A DNA stretch of 64,000 bases from Anabas testudineus. Lineage: Eukaryota > Chordata > Actinopteri > Anabantiformes > Anabantidae. Positions 1 through 12,238 of the stretch are shown here, one piece after another (within the stretch, counting starts at the first letter, position 1; every line of letters begins with the position of its first letter). The stretch lies in NCBI RefSeq assembly GCF_900324465.2, contig NC_046629.1, forward strand, positions 9,417,578-9,481,577. Reading direction: 5' to 3'. The notes below the pieces were generated by a model, which saw nothing but the letters and a program-made list of their open reading frames with translations, did not search any database and was not told the origin of the DNA. The translations under genes and the position numbers were made by a program.

Positions 1-34
1 CTAAAAATCTTTTTGTCAACTTTGTCTAAAACAG

Positions 35-3000
35 TGTCAAGGCTGGGCGGCTTCTGCCTTACATACAGTACCAGCTGTATGTCAAACAGAAAGGCCCTCT
101 CTTCCCTGGCGTGATTCTACGCCAGACCTCAGAAATCGCAGGACCGAGCCATGGGATGCTGCAGTCGAATGTCCATCAAAATCAACATCTGCCACAGCAC
201 CATGTTCAGAGAGCAGTTCACAGCCATGAGCAGTCCCCATCCAGATACCAGAATAACCCTAACCCTAGCAACAGCCAACCTCAGTCCGTCCCGCACAGCT
301 GTGCACGTCGCTTCACTAATGATCCAAGTCACTTAGCATCCAGCCACCTCAATATAGCTCCAAGACACATAAGCCCTTTACAGAGCCAAGCTGCGTGTGA
401 CCCAAACACCACGAAGCCCCCACAGTCTACTATTCAAACACCTCTTCCTAATCTCAAGCACCAGAAAGCAGGCCAACAACAACCTCAGACCAACTCTTCT
501 TGCAACACACAACACAGTGGCTGCAAGGAAGTGGAATTAAAATTGTGAGTAAATGAAGTTAATAAGAGAGTAAAGATGTTTGTGGTTTATGTTTGTTTTG
601 AATTTGCAACAATTTGAAAGTCTTGTTACATTAATGCACTAAGCAGAGATCTCTTTTCTTTCTAGAAATGGATTATTGCGGACCTCATTGGACATTAGCC
701 ATTCAAAAATCAATGAAATGCAAGAGTGTGGCAAAGAAAACCCTTTCCCACAGGTGGCAACGGATCCACCTCTGACCAACGGACACGCCCACCTTGTTAA
801 TGGTGCCTTAAAGCCAGGGGACCTGTCTCCTGTGACAGATGAGCCCTTCATTGACAAGAAATTGCCTGAACGCACAGTTAAGAGTCTAGGCAATAAACCT
901 CTGAGTCTCTCAGCACACTTTCAAACTAAACCTGACCCATATGAGTTTCCCCATAGTCCTCCAAAGCAATGCCACCAAGCAGCCAGTGAGCAAAGACCTA
1001 AACCTCCTCCACCCACCTATGAAGAGGCTTTAAAAGGAGTGGACGTCACAAAACAGCAGCCGCCATCCCTTCAGGTTGATCCACATACAGAAAAGACTCC
1101 TTCTTTTTCCGCTACATCACGCTCTTTTTCACATTCTCCAATTCGACTAAATGGAAGTCACCACAATGCCTTTTCATCTGAACTTGCCTCACTCAACACA
1201 AACAGCATAGCTGACAAACCTGATCCTCCCATTGACAAATCATCATCATCCAAGTCTTCAACAAATCTGCTGGTGCAAACAGGTGATTTGATCTCCGAGT
1301 TCTACTCTCACTCACGTTTACACCAAATCTCCACATGGAGGATTGGATTTTCTGAATATGTCAACGAACTGCACAGCAAACGAAAAGCAGCGGGGGGTGC
1401 TTCCTTTCCTGGAAAGGAACGATTGAGGAAATATGTAGCACCACGCTCTACAGAGTGTCAAGGTAGGAATAAAAGAGTCCTTATGTTGCTCCTTTTTTTT
1501 TGTAAAGGCAGTTTTTTGTCATCAGCCTTTGTTAAGGAACAGTGTATTAACAGTGTCATAGAGGCTCAGTGGTCTGTAGACATTTATTACCCATCAGTCA
1601 CCTTTCTCCTAAATGTGTAGTAGCTGTTCTATAAGATGTGATTTGGAAAACCCCACTGATGTTCTGATTATCTCTTCACATGTCAGGTTTATCTGCACCT
1701 GCAAGTGTTAAATCTTGTATTCTACATGTGGACATGGACTGTTTCTTTGTATCTGTGGGGATCCGACATCGGCCGGACCTCAAAGGTCAGGCACATTTGA
1801 ACTGACTGAAATATCTTCAAATAACAAAATACCTGCCACACATAACAGTGTCATGTAGTCTTTGCTTCCTGTTGAGTTATTGGTTTTCTTTCAGGGAAGC
1901 CTGTAGCTGTGACCAGTAATCGTGGCCAAGGTAAAGTGCCGCTGAGACCTGGGGCCAACCCTCAGCTAGAGCAGCAGTACTACCAGAGGAAACAAACTCA
2001 CCCTCAACATGGTGAGACTGTCAAACCCAGAAAGTTTGTTGTAATGTCCTTGATTGTTACAGACTTGGCTCAGTGTACTTTCTTTTTCCTTGATACATTT
2101 TACTTTATTGTATTGGACTAAATGTACCTTTGTTCGGCCTCACAGAGAGAAATGACGATGATCTACACAGAACTCCTTCACAAGAGAGCCCCGAGTCCCA
2201 TGTCAAAGCAGTGGACCAGGATGCTGTTGCCCTCTCAATGGCAGAGATTGCATCCTGCAGTTATGAAGCTAGGTAAGCTCTAAACAAACATGTATATTTT
2301 ATTGTTCTGCACAACTCAAATAGCATTATTTTGTAAGCTGTTTTCTCTCGCAGGCAAGCAGGCGTGCGGAACGGGATGTTTTTTGGCAAAGCAAAACAGT
2401 TGTGTCCTACACTGCAATCGGTCCCATATGATTTTGAGGCTTATAAAGAGGTGGCTCTCACTATGTATGAGATTCTGGCTGGGTAAGAACAAATCACAGG
2501 TCTATTTTTCACTCACTTTCACGTCACTAACCTGCAGCATAACCTAAAGCATTCCTTCTCACTCATTTGTTTTTTTGCAGTTATACCCATGACATTGAGG
2601 CTCTGAGCTGTGATGAAGTGTTGATAGATGGTTCTGCTGTAGTAGCTGAGTTGGGCATCAGCCCAGAAGATCTTGCCAAAACAATCAGAGCAGAAATCAA
2701 GGAGAAAACAGGATGCTGTGCTTCAGTGGGCATGGGTGAGTTTGTGTTTTATACTGTAATATAGAACCACACAGAGTTTTGTATTTCACTAATTGCTCAT
2801 CTGCTCAGGGTCCAACATCCTGTTGGCTCGGCTGGGGACTCGAAAGGCCAAGCCAGATGGGCAGTACTTCTTGAAGTCTAAAGAAGTTGATGATTTTATA
2901 AGGGACTTACCAGTGACCAGCTTGCCAGGTACATATACAGCACCCCCTGCTGGTCATATCTGATACTCTACAGTCTTTGAGCTTTTGTGTTTGTTTAGTC

Positions 3001-5839
3001 AAAACATTTGACTAAATCATGACTTTCTGTTTTCTAGGTGTTGGGCCTGTTATGGGCAGGAAATTGGCAGCTATGGGTGTGTGTTCATGTGGGGACCTCC
3101 GACAGGTCACTCTTTCTCAGCTGCAGAAGAAATTTGGACCCCGGACTGGACAAACCCTTTTCCGTTTCTGCAGAGGGCTAGATGACCGACCTGTCCGATA
3201 TGAGAAGGAAAGAAAGTCTGTCTCAGCTGAGATAAACTACAACATTCGTTTTACAAGGGTTAGACCTCTCTCCTTTTTTAAAATCTTTCTTACATTTCTT
3301 TCTTTCTTTCTTTCTTTCTTTCTCTCCCTAACACTCTTGTCCCCCATCTGTGTGATCAGATTGATGAAGCAGAGTGTTTCCTGACTAACTTGTCCATGGA
3401 AGTGCAGAGACGCTTACAGGAAGCAGGGCTGCGTGGTCGCAGAGTTACACTTAAGGTCATGGTTCGCAAGGTTGGAGCACCACTGGAACCGGCTAAATAT
3501 GGTGGTCATGGCATATGTGACAATCTAGCCAGGTAAGACAGAAACACATCCCTGTATGTTGTCCTCTTTCCATTGCTTGTCTGTGTCATTGTCTTTTTGT
3601 AGACTCATTTTTATCTGTCTCTTGCTGTCAGGACTGTGATGCTCACTCAGTCCACTGACAGTGGTCAGCTGATTGCCGCTGCAGTCATCAAGCTGTTCCA
3701 TGCCATGAAGTTGCAGGTTCAGGACCTGAGAGGAGTCGGCATCCAGGTTCAGCTTCTTGAAGGACATCACTCCGTCCCCCAGGACTCCACAGGTCACCGG
3801 TCACGCTCCATCAAAGAGATGTTACTAGGCCAAGGACTGAGTGCCCAATCCCACAACAGAGGTTTGTATAAGGTTTTTGTGTTTCAAATTACATATTTGA
3901 TGTTGTCTATAAAGTCACTTGAGGTTAAGATCAATGTTAAACGTGCTGCAGACAACAATACAAATCAGGCAAAGACTTCCTCGACCACGGCCCCATCATC
4001 TAGCACCTCTCCACATCCTGCGTCTTCTCCTGAGCCAGTCCCAGGAACGAGCAAAGATGCACCAGCATGCAGAACAACTCCAAAACATTGTCGAACTCGT
4101 CTTAACCTCAGTATTGAGGTTCCCTCCCCTTCACAGGTGAATACTTGAAAGATCTTTCTGCTTGATTAAAGAAGGACTGAGCAAGGAACCTTCAATGAAC
4201 AAACTGTTTAATTATGATTTTTAAGGTGGATCGTTCAGTGTTGGAGGCCCTGCCTGCAGAGCTGAGAGAACAAGTGGAGCAGTCATGGAGTCATCGAGAT
4301 GGGAGACCAAATAACTGTCATTCACCGAGTCCACAGCCCTCTGCTCTTCTTCCACAGCCTTCTTCTGTGAAGTCTTGCCCTACCTCCCCTTTTCGTCCTC
4401 CTACACCTGTAGGAACGTTGGTTCTGCAGATTCCAAACCAGCCAGACAGTCCAGGAATTGTACTAGAACTCCCTAACTTCTCACAGGTAAGGATGCAATG
4501 GGTCGAGATAAGATTTATAATATCATGCAATGATGTGTATATTGTTTTACAAACTGTAGTCACAGTTACATTCTTGCCATTTGTTGTAATCTTGCCAAAT
4601 AATAGTAATAATATTATATATATATTTGTTTTAGTGACAATACAATAAATAAATGTTAATTGGAATTGGAACTGGAACTGAAAATTTACCAAAACCAGCT
4701 TTTTAAATTCCAATGTGAGAACCAAAACAAATGTTTGTCTTTCTCCAAATGTACAATATATCAATTATCAAACCATATGGCTTCACTAAGTCTCTTGGGT
4801 CTCTGACTGCAGGTTGATCCAGATGTATTTGCTGCCCTTCCCAAAGAGCTCCAGGAAGAACTAAAGTCTGCGTATATCCGTGTAACAACCGTCCAACCTC
4901 AGACAAAGATGTGTAAGTCCCCAGAAATGCATTTGGCTTTCTCTACTATTATCATGTTCTGTTCAGCTAATATTTGCCCTCTTTGTTTTTTTCCTGCAGT
5001 GGAGCAGAAGAATCCACTGCTGCAACTAAAACAGACAGGAGGTGGCAATGGTCGCATCAAGCGGCGCTACAAGAGAAAAAATACAGTGAGTCCTGTTAAA
5101 AAAGGACTGTCCCCTGTGAAGAGGCGTCTCACAATAAACAGCCCAGCCAAAACCTTACCACTTCCTAAATCAAAGGAAGCAGTAGACACTGTAAAGGTGA
5201 GCATTTTAACAATACTTAAAGATCACATTCTTTTCTCTATTGTGGCAGTATGTGACTCATATCTGTTTTCTTTTTCCAGACTGAAAATGGACCTTCCACA
5301 TCATTCTCAAAACACGTCCCAGAGTCTGTGTCTAAGTTCACTCCTCGCCCTGCTCCAGCTTTGGCAGGAGCCAGTGACCTGACAGACATTAAAACCCTCC
5401 TACGGGAATGGGTCACCACCATAACAGGTATGCAGAGAAGCAGAGCTCTGTAATAAGTCCAGCAGTTGCAGTTGACTACGGATATGTTTTTTGTCAAATA
5501 GCAGAAATGCATTTTTTAAAATCACCTCTTACTTTCTCTTAGAACCCATGGAGGAGGACATCCTGCATGTGGTGAGGTACTGCACTGAGCTGATTGAGGA
5601 TAAGGATCTGGAGAAGCTGGATCTAATTATAAAGTATATGAAAAGGCAAGTACTGCACAGCTTAACCTCCTACACCTCTTCTTCTTCATTTTTACTTATG
5701 TTATATGCTGTATTTTTTTCTTTGCAGAATCATGCAGCAGTCAGTGGAGTCCGTTTGGAGTATGGCTTTTGACTTCATCGTAGACAACGTCCAAGTGGTT
5801 GTGCAACAGACTTATGGTAGCACGCTTAAGATAACCTAA
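35..5839 (+). CDS. REV1: REV1 DNA repair protein, partial (5' end outside window)
   Basis: Y-family deoxycytidyl transferase and scaffold for translesion synthesis in the nucleus. Eighteen exons are read: 35-544, 666-1462, 1687-1785, 1895-2011, 2146-2272, 2354-2482, 2581-2735, 2809-2928, 3038-3258, 3360-3532, 3632-3861, 3952-4136, 4226-4486, 4813-4912, 5000-5196, 5280-5427, 5543-5645, 5728-5839. They join in frame to 1260 residues. The first exon opens with the end of the BRCT domain (VKAGRLL). A long low-complexity linker follows, then the polymerase core with HVDMDCFF and the catalytic SCDE motif, two ubiquitin-binding motifs (VDRSVLEALP, VDPDVFAALP), and the C-terminal domain that recruits other polymerases, ending in STLKIT. 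All core motifs are intact. The intron after 5645 uses a GC donor. The 5' exons, including the start codon, are missing. Introns are short, so the gene is very compact compared with mammals. Confidence 0.97.
3295..3324. repeat. (TTTC)n microsatellite
   Basis: TTTC units in the REV1 intron between 3258 and 3360, beginning about 36 bases after the donor and contributing to the pyrimidine-rich intron. Confidence 0.95.
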
Positions 5840-7600
5840 AAAGAAGGGGTTACTGTTTTCACTGTGTCTCATCACTAACATTACCACTTTATGTTTTGTT
5901 ATGCTTTGCTTTACTTTTACAAGGCCATCTGCAATACACATGATAACAGCGAAGTTATACTTTTTTTTTTTTTCTCAACAATTATTCTCAGTGGCCTCAT
6001 CGACACACTGAATATAAGAACATGTTACAAGAGCCATGGCAGCACTAGCTGAGAGTATGCACAGGACTTTATTCTGTATTTGCTCTTTAAAGAACAAGTA
6101 ACACAAACTGAATAGCAAGAAATAAACTTAAAATCTTCTAATCAGAACCCAGAATGCTGATAATTGTAGCAGCTTTTTTAAAATGAATGTTTTTTTCAAT
6201 TGGAGCTCTTTTTGAACTTTTGAACTTTTATAATACGATTTTTGCAGGCAGAACTTAATTTCTTTTGCATTTAGTCTAAACCAGGCCTTAAACCAGACAT
6301 AAAACATTTCTTTTTCTAATGAGTGTTTTCTTTCTGTTAAAGCAGTTTACTTCCCCTATTTGTCCAAAGATTGAACACTGCAAAACAGGCACATTTAATG
6401 TTTATTATTTTATTCATTTATGCACTTCATCATAATCAGTTTACATCTAAAGGAAGCAGTAGGTATATTCATCGTCTTAATCAAATAATCATTAAGTAAT
6501 ATTTGCAGTTGTCTTGAAGCATTGCTCAGATATCAAACCTACACTACAACTTACACATGCACATCATTTCAGAAATGGTAGGAATGAAAATATATTTCAT
6601 TAGTGCTCCATGCCACTTGTACTGATACTGACCTGTGAAATATCTACTACTGCTGTGTCATAAAAAGCAGACAAAACAGAGCCTGGTGTCTACAGTAGTA
6701 TCTTTTTTTTTTTTTCTTGTCTCTTCCAAAAAAAGTGCCAAATCCTGTTATTATAGTATGTAAATAATGTTTTTAAACTTCCTTGTTAAAAGTTTTAAAA
6801 CAAAAGATGTATGTATAGGATTTACCTCTTGTATTGTTTACATGTAGTAAAATCTTAGTAATTGTCTTTAAATTGTAAATCTTCTCTCTTTGTTTGTAAG
6901 TGTCCCAACATGGAAATCAGAAGCTGGCCAAAGCACTTCATATGAGGTTAACTGTTGATTCTCAGTAGCACTCTGATTTAGGAGGATGTTGACAGGGGTT
7001 ATGGCAATCAATAAGTAGCCTATGCATTTCTTTTTTTGACTAATAAGTGAGATGTCCCTTCTAGAAAATGTAACATTTCATACAACCTTTGTATATGGAC
7101 TAAATCTTGGTATTCAAGTGTTTTCACTGGTTTTGTAAATCTGAATATAGTAATAAGACTAGATTTGCATTGGAACTGGTGAACTGATTTTTAACTGTAA
7201 CCCGTGTTGTGTACTTCACACATTTGCTGCATTTGTATACATTGTGGCTACATCATTGCATTTCTGTGAAGTTGGTGATTTGAACTCAGCAGATGCGGCT
7301 GGCTGGTTGGCTTGTGAACTCACCATGCAAGACATGCGTGTGGATGAAACGTTTTTTAAAAACAGTATCTCTATATGCAAACCAAATCATTTTGAACATA
7401 TTGAAATGAATGTAATTCATGAAGTCTCCACCAACTCTCAAAATGCTGCTTCTCTTCACCTGTCATATCTTTTCTGAATGGAAGAGCCAGGAGCTACAAT
7501 TGGTCAGTTTTGTCTTCTCTAAACTGGCTTGTGCCTGAAGACCTGAAGCTGTGAACTTGTTTGTAAGTTTTATAAATCTTGGTAATAAACCCTGTATTAA
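5840..7600 (+). other. REV1: REV1 3' UTR with poly(A) signal
   Basis: AT-rich sequence follows the REV1 stop without any credible coding exon. The best poly(A) signal is AATAAA at 7584-7589, followed by a T-rich downstream element. Short open frames here (for example near 7244-7477) have no splice or family support. The true 3' end is inferred. Confidence 0.7.
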
Positions 7601-8021
7601 TTTATTTGTCTCTGTATTTTTCTTCCACTGGCATGTTACAAAATAGAAATAGAGAGGGATGTCTATGAAAGATTGGGGTTGCCCATCTTAATTTACAGTT
7701 TGTTGATCTGATATTATTTTTTATGCCAGTATTGTGAAAATGTGAATCATGATGGTAAAGTGAAGAAGTAATACTATGACTTTGGGTGTATGTTTGAGGT
7801 TGTCATGCACCAAAATTAGTTCCCATTTCCCTGATGGTATTGCTATGTGTTACCCAGAGAAAGCCTATGCAGACACTGGAAGAACATGCACTAACCCCCA
7901 CTCCACAGTGAAGCCTAAAAGCAGGAGAAACTGAGTATTTATTATTATTATTACTACTCATTTCATAGCTTTTATTTTGTGAATTACCCGGATGTACTTT
8001 ATCTGAAGTCAACTGCGCAGG

Positions 8022-8029
8022 TGACGTCA
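8022..8029. promoter_or_regulatory. Full CRE palindrome in the TXNDC9 promoter
   Basis: The perfect octamer TGACGTCA, the CREB/ATF consensus, sits about 70 bases before the inferred first splice donor of TXNDC9, in the only CpG-containing stretch between the two genes. The motif is seen; use by CREB/ATF factors is inferred. Confidence 0.6.
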
Positions 8030-8034
8030 CATCC

Positions 8035-8098
8035 GAAGCGACGGGTTTGCATTTCGCGCACGAACTGAAGCGTTGACGAACATCTGAAAATTCACCAG
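8035..8098 (+). other. TXNDC9: Probable non-coding first exon of TXNDC9
   Basis: A CpG-containing stretch ends in CACCAG followed by GTAACA at 8099, a good 5' splice site. The next acceptor is at 9276-9277, 33 bases before the TXNDC9 ATG. The 5' boundary (transcription start) is a guess. Confidence 0.5.
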
Positions 8099-8222
8099 GT
8101 AACAGTGTCTGTATGAACTTTCACATTTCTGTTTCTAGTACATAAAAGTTTGTCATTTTATTACACATAGATCGTCTATGTGTCGCTGCCCGTTGGAGTG
8201 TTTATATCTCTATAGCCCTCAA

Positions 8223-8236
8223 GGCTAACGTTAGCC
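8223..8236. repeat. 14-bp perfect palindrome GGCTAACGTTAGCC
   Basis: Self-complementary over all 14 bases, in TXNDC9 intron 1 about 125 bases after the first donor. Related GCTAGC/GCTAAC motifs follow to about 8275. Confidence 0.8.
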
Positions 8237-8889
8237 ACCTAGCTTAGCAGGGTAACATAAACTAGCGATAGCTGGTATTTTTAAAGATTTTCCTTTTTGC
8301 CAGCCAAAGTTGGCTGTGTTACGTTTCTCGGTTAACGTGTAGCACGGAAGTTAAAAAAATAAATAATAATCGCCATAACCAGATTAACGCAGCTTGGCAA
8401 ATGCTGCCTATAAGACAGGAACGAGGTGTGTCCAGTCGTTACTATGGCTTTGTCTGTTTGGCTGCAAGTCCAGGACTCAGCCTTTCAGCCTTTAGCGACT
8501 TAGTTATGTTTGGTTCTACAAACTCGGTTATTCACACAGCTGGTCACAAATATGCATATTCTTGCATATGCAAGAAGTTACACGAGTGACTAGTTTATTA
8601 TGCACACCCAGCTAAATCTACAATGCATCAACCCTGAAATAAAATCGACCTTTTCTGCCAGTTTCTGATTAGATGTCTTAGAGGTGTGTTCGAAGTGTAG
8701 AATTATTATTGTAACCCCCTATAATACAATACTGCTCATCAATACCTCAAACTATCATCATTCGAGCAGTTTAAACAAAGAATGAACATTGTGGGCTTCC
8801 TTAATTTTATCAAACTAGATACTCAGCATACAGTTTACTATCAGTGCATAAATACATCAAACAAAAAGTCACCACTTGGATTTAACTAA

Positions 8890-9150
8890 GCCAATAGGTA
8901 GGTATAATCGTTAGGATAATTACTGCATGTATAATTAGTTTCAGCTGGCAAGACCTTATTTAACCCTAACTCATGCAGTGAGTAGCTTCTCATTTCTTAA
9001 ACTACTACTACTAAATTATTGGATATGCATCAAGCAAAGAAAACATCTAAGGAGACTGATGAAACTACCAAAATTGACTTAGGAGCTGTCCAAGCATTAT
9101 TAAAAACTGGAAGGATAGTGGGGAATCATCATCTAAAAGGAAGAAGAAAG
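8890..9150 (+). mobile_element. Tc1-like DNA transposon, 5' fragment
   Basis: This lies in TXNDC9 intron 1. From about 8941 it matches the leader and N-terminal transposase region of the Tc1 family that also occurs at 35185-35962: the shared stretches include AGCTGGCA, GAGTAGCTTCTCATT.CTTAAAC, the GCATGCATCAA-like block and the helix-turn-helix part around 9090-9130. The start-codon segment present in the other copy is missing here, and nothing of the catalytic half remains. It is a dead, 3'-truncated copy. The 5' boundary is approximate and no terminal inverted repeat was identified. Confidence 0.75.
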
Positions 9151-9310
9151 AAAGAAAAGTGTCCAGTTAATTTTTTTGGTTGATTGGTTAATTGATTTAT
9201 TAATCATAGAATGAATTACAGCATAATATACATGTGGTAATAGTGGTGTTGTGTCTTCTCTTTTCTTTATCCCTCAGGTTCAGGGATAGTTTCATACTGA
9301 GAAGGCAAAC

Positions 9311-9985
9311 ATGGCCAACCAGTCAATAGATATCATAACAAAGGTTCTGGAGCAGTCAGCTAAGCTGGTGGAGGAGCAGGTGGATGCACAGTTGGCCAAA
9401 CTCAAAGAAATGGATGAAGATGACTTAGATAGACTGAAGGAGAGGCGATTGGAGGCACTCAAAAAAGCCCAGAAACAGAAGCAGGTACATGGGTATTGCA
9501 CGAATAAATAAACCAAGTAAACAAATATACTAAGTTGTTTCATTCATGGAATATTATATTATTCATAGCATGTAGGTCAATCCAAGTCTTTGTCTTGTAT
9601 TATATTACCCTCTTCAGCTTTGTTAACCTCTTAGCTAGCAACTCTTGCATCCTGTTGAAATGATTACTAGTGGTAGGATGAGATCTTTGTGATTACATGA
9701 CTTGGACTAAATCAGGAATCGTAATGGATTTGTCCCGAAGTAAAACTATTTACCGTTGTTCACATCCTAAATCTATCAATAAATGAGACGGTAAAGTGCT
9801 CTTTGAGATCTCTTGTTCTGTTATTTATCTTAATTCTTTCTTTTGAAGGAGTGGTTGTCCAAAGGCCATGGAGAGTACAGAGAAGTCCCAAGTGAGAAGG
9901 ACTTTTTCAGTGAGGTCAAGGATAGCAAGAATGTTGTCTGCCACTTCTACAAAAATTCCACCTTCAGGTAACTCCACAGCAAGAG

Positions 9986-10068
<83 letters not shown>

Positions 10069-10972
10069 TTATATCTCTTAAGAACTTAAGTGACAGAATG
10101 AGCCATTAAACTAGTGCAAAAATTAGTTGATCAATGGATAAATCTATTGATAGAGCCTGATATTATACTAATAACTGATTATTGTTTCAGTCTTTTATTA
10201 TGTTTAAATAACAAACCATCGACAGTTTCAGAATCCCAAATGTAAAATGTTTTTTTTTTCTTATTTCAAAGTATTTTGAAGACATCACTTTTTCCTCTGG
10301 CATCGCAACAGTTTTTGGGAGATTTTGCAGGAAAATAGTTTCGCTCATAGTAAAATCAGTTTGCATGTCTCTTTGAGGGAGGGGTCTTTTGTTCATTTAC
10401 TCCTTTACAAGTTAACTTCTGTGTTTTTGCATGTTTGAAATAAGTGTATGTTGTCATCAGGATGCTGAACTTGTCACTATCCTCTATCCTCAACATATAG
10501 ATGTAAGATCCTTGACAAACACTTGGCCATCTTGGCAAAGAAGCATGTTGAGACCAAATTCATCAAACTGAATGCAGAAAAGGCCCCGTTTCTGACAGAG
10601 AGGCTCCGCATCAAGGTCATTCCTACACTGGCTTTGCTGATAGATGGAAAAACAAAGGACTATGTGGTTGGATTCACTGACTTGGGAAACACAGATGAGT
10701 TTCCCACAGAAATGCTTGAATGGAGACTTGGTTGTGCAGATGTTATTAACTACAGGTAAGACAGGCACTAACTTTTAAAGCAGTTAGTATTTGAAGAAAC
10801 ATCACTGTCAGTCTACCGTCATTTTGACACCACCTTTTTTTCTTGTTTCAGCGGTAACCTGATGGAGCCCCCCACCATGACACAGAGATCAGGCACAAAG
10901 TTCACAAAGGTGGAGAAGAAAACCATCAGAGGACGAGGTTACGACTCAGATTCAGATTCTGAGGATGACTGA
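9311..10972 (+). CDS. TXNDC9: Thioredoxin domain-containing protein 9 (PhLP3/ATP-binding protein associated with cell differentiation)
   Basis: Cytosolic phosducin-like protein that modulates the CCT/TRiC chaperonin during tubulin and actin folding (family knowledge). Four coding exons are read: 9311-9484, 9849-9967, 10501-10755, 10852-10972, giving 222 residues against about 226 in human. The N-terminal acidic and basic helix (residues 1-60) is followed by the thioredoxin fold, with the strand VVCHFYK, then TFRCK where a redox CxxC would stand, and the cis-proline segment VIPTLAL. The C-terminus is the typical acidic SDSDSEDD. The missing CxxC is normal for this family and means it is not an oxidoreductase. 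The start was chosen because [15 protein letters not shown] fits the family and lies shortly after an acceptor. An AT microsatellite begins 23 bases after the second donor. Confidence 0.98.
9991..10065. repeat. (AT)n microsatellite, about 75 bp
   Basis: Uninterrupted AT dinucleotides in TXNDC9 intron 3 (counting the leader intron), starting 23 bases after the splice donor at 9968. Confidence 0.98.
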
Positions 10973-11520
10973 AAAGCGCTGACAGTCACCTGGTTTTCTC
11001 TCTCAGGGCTACCTCATTAATATAACCTAGCAGACAGCCCACTTTAATTTATCTTCTCAACTCCTTTCAGCGAGTTACCTATTGATTACCAATTTCCCTA
11101 CTATTATTTAGTAGACTTCTGCCACTTTTGTTTCAGACTTATTTAATTAATTGTCTGCCATGTTTTATATTTGAATACCTAATGTAATACATGCACTTCA
11201 AGAAAGACTACACATCAGATTAAAGAGTGTACATTTCACTGAGCCTCTACACCAGTCTTGAGGTAACCAGGTGTTAGCTTTTTAATATTGCTTCTGATTT
11301 GGGTCCCTTCATTAGACACATCTTGAATTACTGATGTGCTCATTTAGGCAGTTCTGGCTATTTCATGTTTTTCCTTTAAACTGTGTGAGTCTGATGTTAG
11401 AACAGAATCAATGACATGAGTGCCAATCTTTTGCATTCAGAATGAATTTTTACACATTTCCATGTAGCAAGAGTTTGACTTAACCAGTGTAACAAATAAA
11501 AAACGTTGTGCTCATGATTC
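10973..11520 (+). other. TXNDC9: TXNDC9 3' UTR with poly(A) signal
   Basis: Non-coding AT-rich sequence after the stop. AATAAA at 11495-11500 followed by GT-rich sequence is the likely 3' end. About 370 bases separate it from the opposite-strand poly(A) signal of MRPL30, so the two genes converge without overlapping. Confidence 0.7.
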
Positions 11521-12238
11521 TGTACACGTCATCAGTTATTTTGCTCTTTAAAACCTTTTTTCAATTTTCCTCTGACTCTTTTCAGTATTAAACTACATCT
11601 TTGCTTTTAGCAGATTCCATCTAGTTGACGTGATTGTTTCGTTTTTCAATTCAAGTGGTGTCATCTGCAGTAGCAGGTCAACAAAGACAACAGCCTCTGT
11701 TGCATAAGCAATCACATTATCTAAACTTACATGTTTACACTACATATTCAGATCAAAATGTTAAAAAGTGCCTGTAATTTGCCTTTTCCCATATTTTCTA
11801 AAAATTGCCGCTTCCTGACTCAACAGTACAATGAAAGAGAAATGTTCTTCACAAAGAAGAATCTGGCATGCGTTTCAAAAAGTCTTAATTTTATTAATTG
11901 GCTTTAATTGGTAAAAAAAAAAATAAGGGCACAGATTTACTGAGTATGAAATTTACTGATAATCAAACATAGAACATAGTTTTTACTCAACAAATATATT
12001 CAGACAACCTGGGAAATCTGCATCATGAGACAAGAAGTTCACAATTCCTAAAGTACTTATTAGGAGTTTGACGGCAGCATTCCTCATTAATCTCAAGTCC
12101 AACAATCTGAAACACATTTCATGCAACTACCCCCAAGTCTGACTGTGCCAAAGGATTTTCTTGGTGTAATGGAATCACATGGCGCAGCCTTCCTTCTCTG
12201 ATATTTATGTACAATTGAATTATACATTTTAGAGTGAA

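Noticed and set aside
7244-7477. 77-codon open frame in the REV1 3' UTR
   Set aside because: Begins at a non-ATG codon, lies between the REV1 stop and its poly(A) signal, and resembles nothing.
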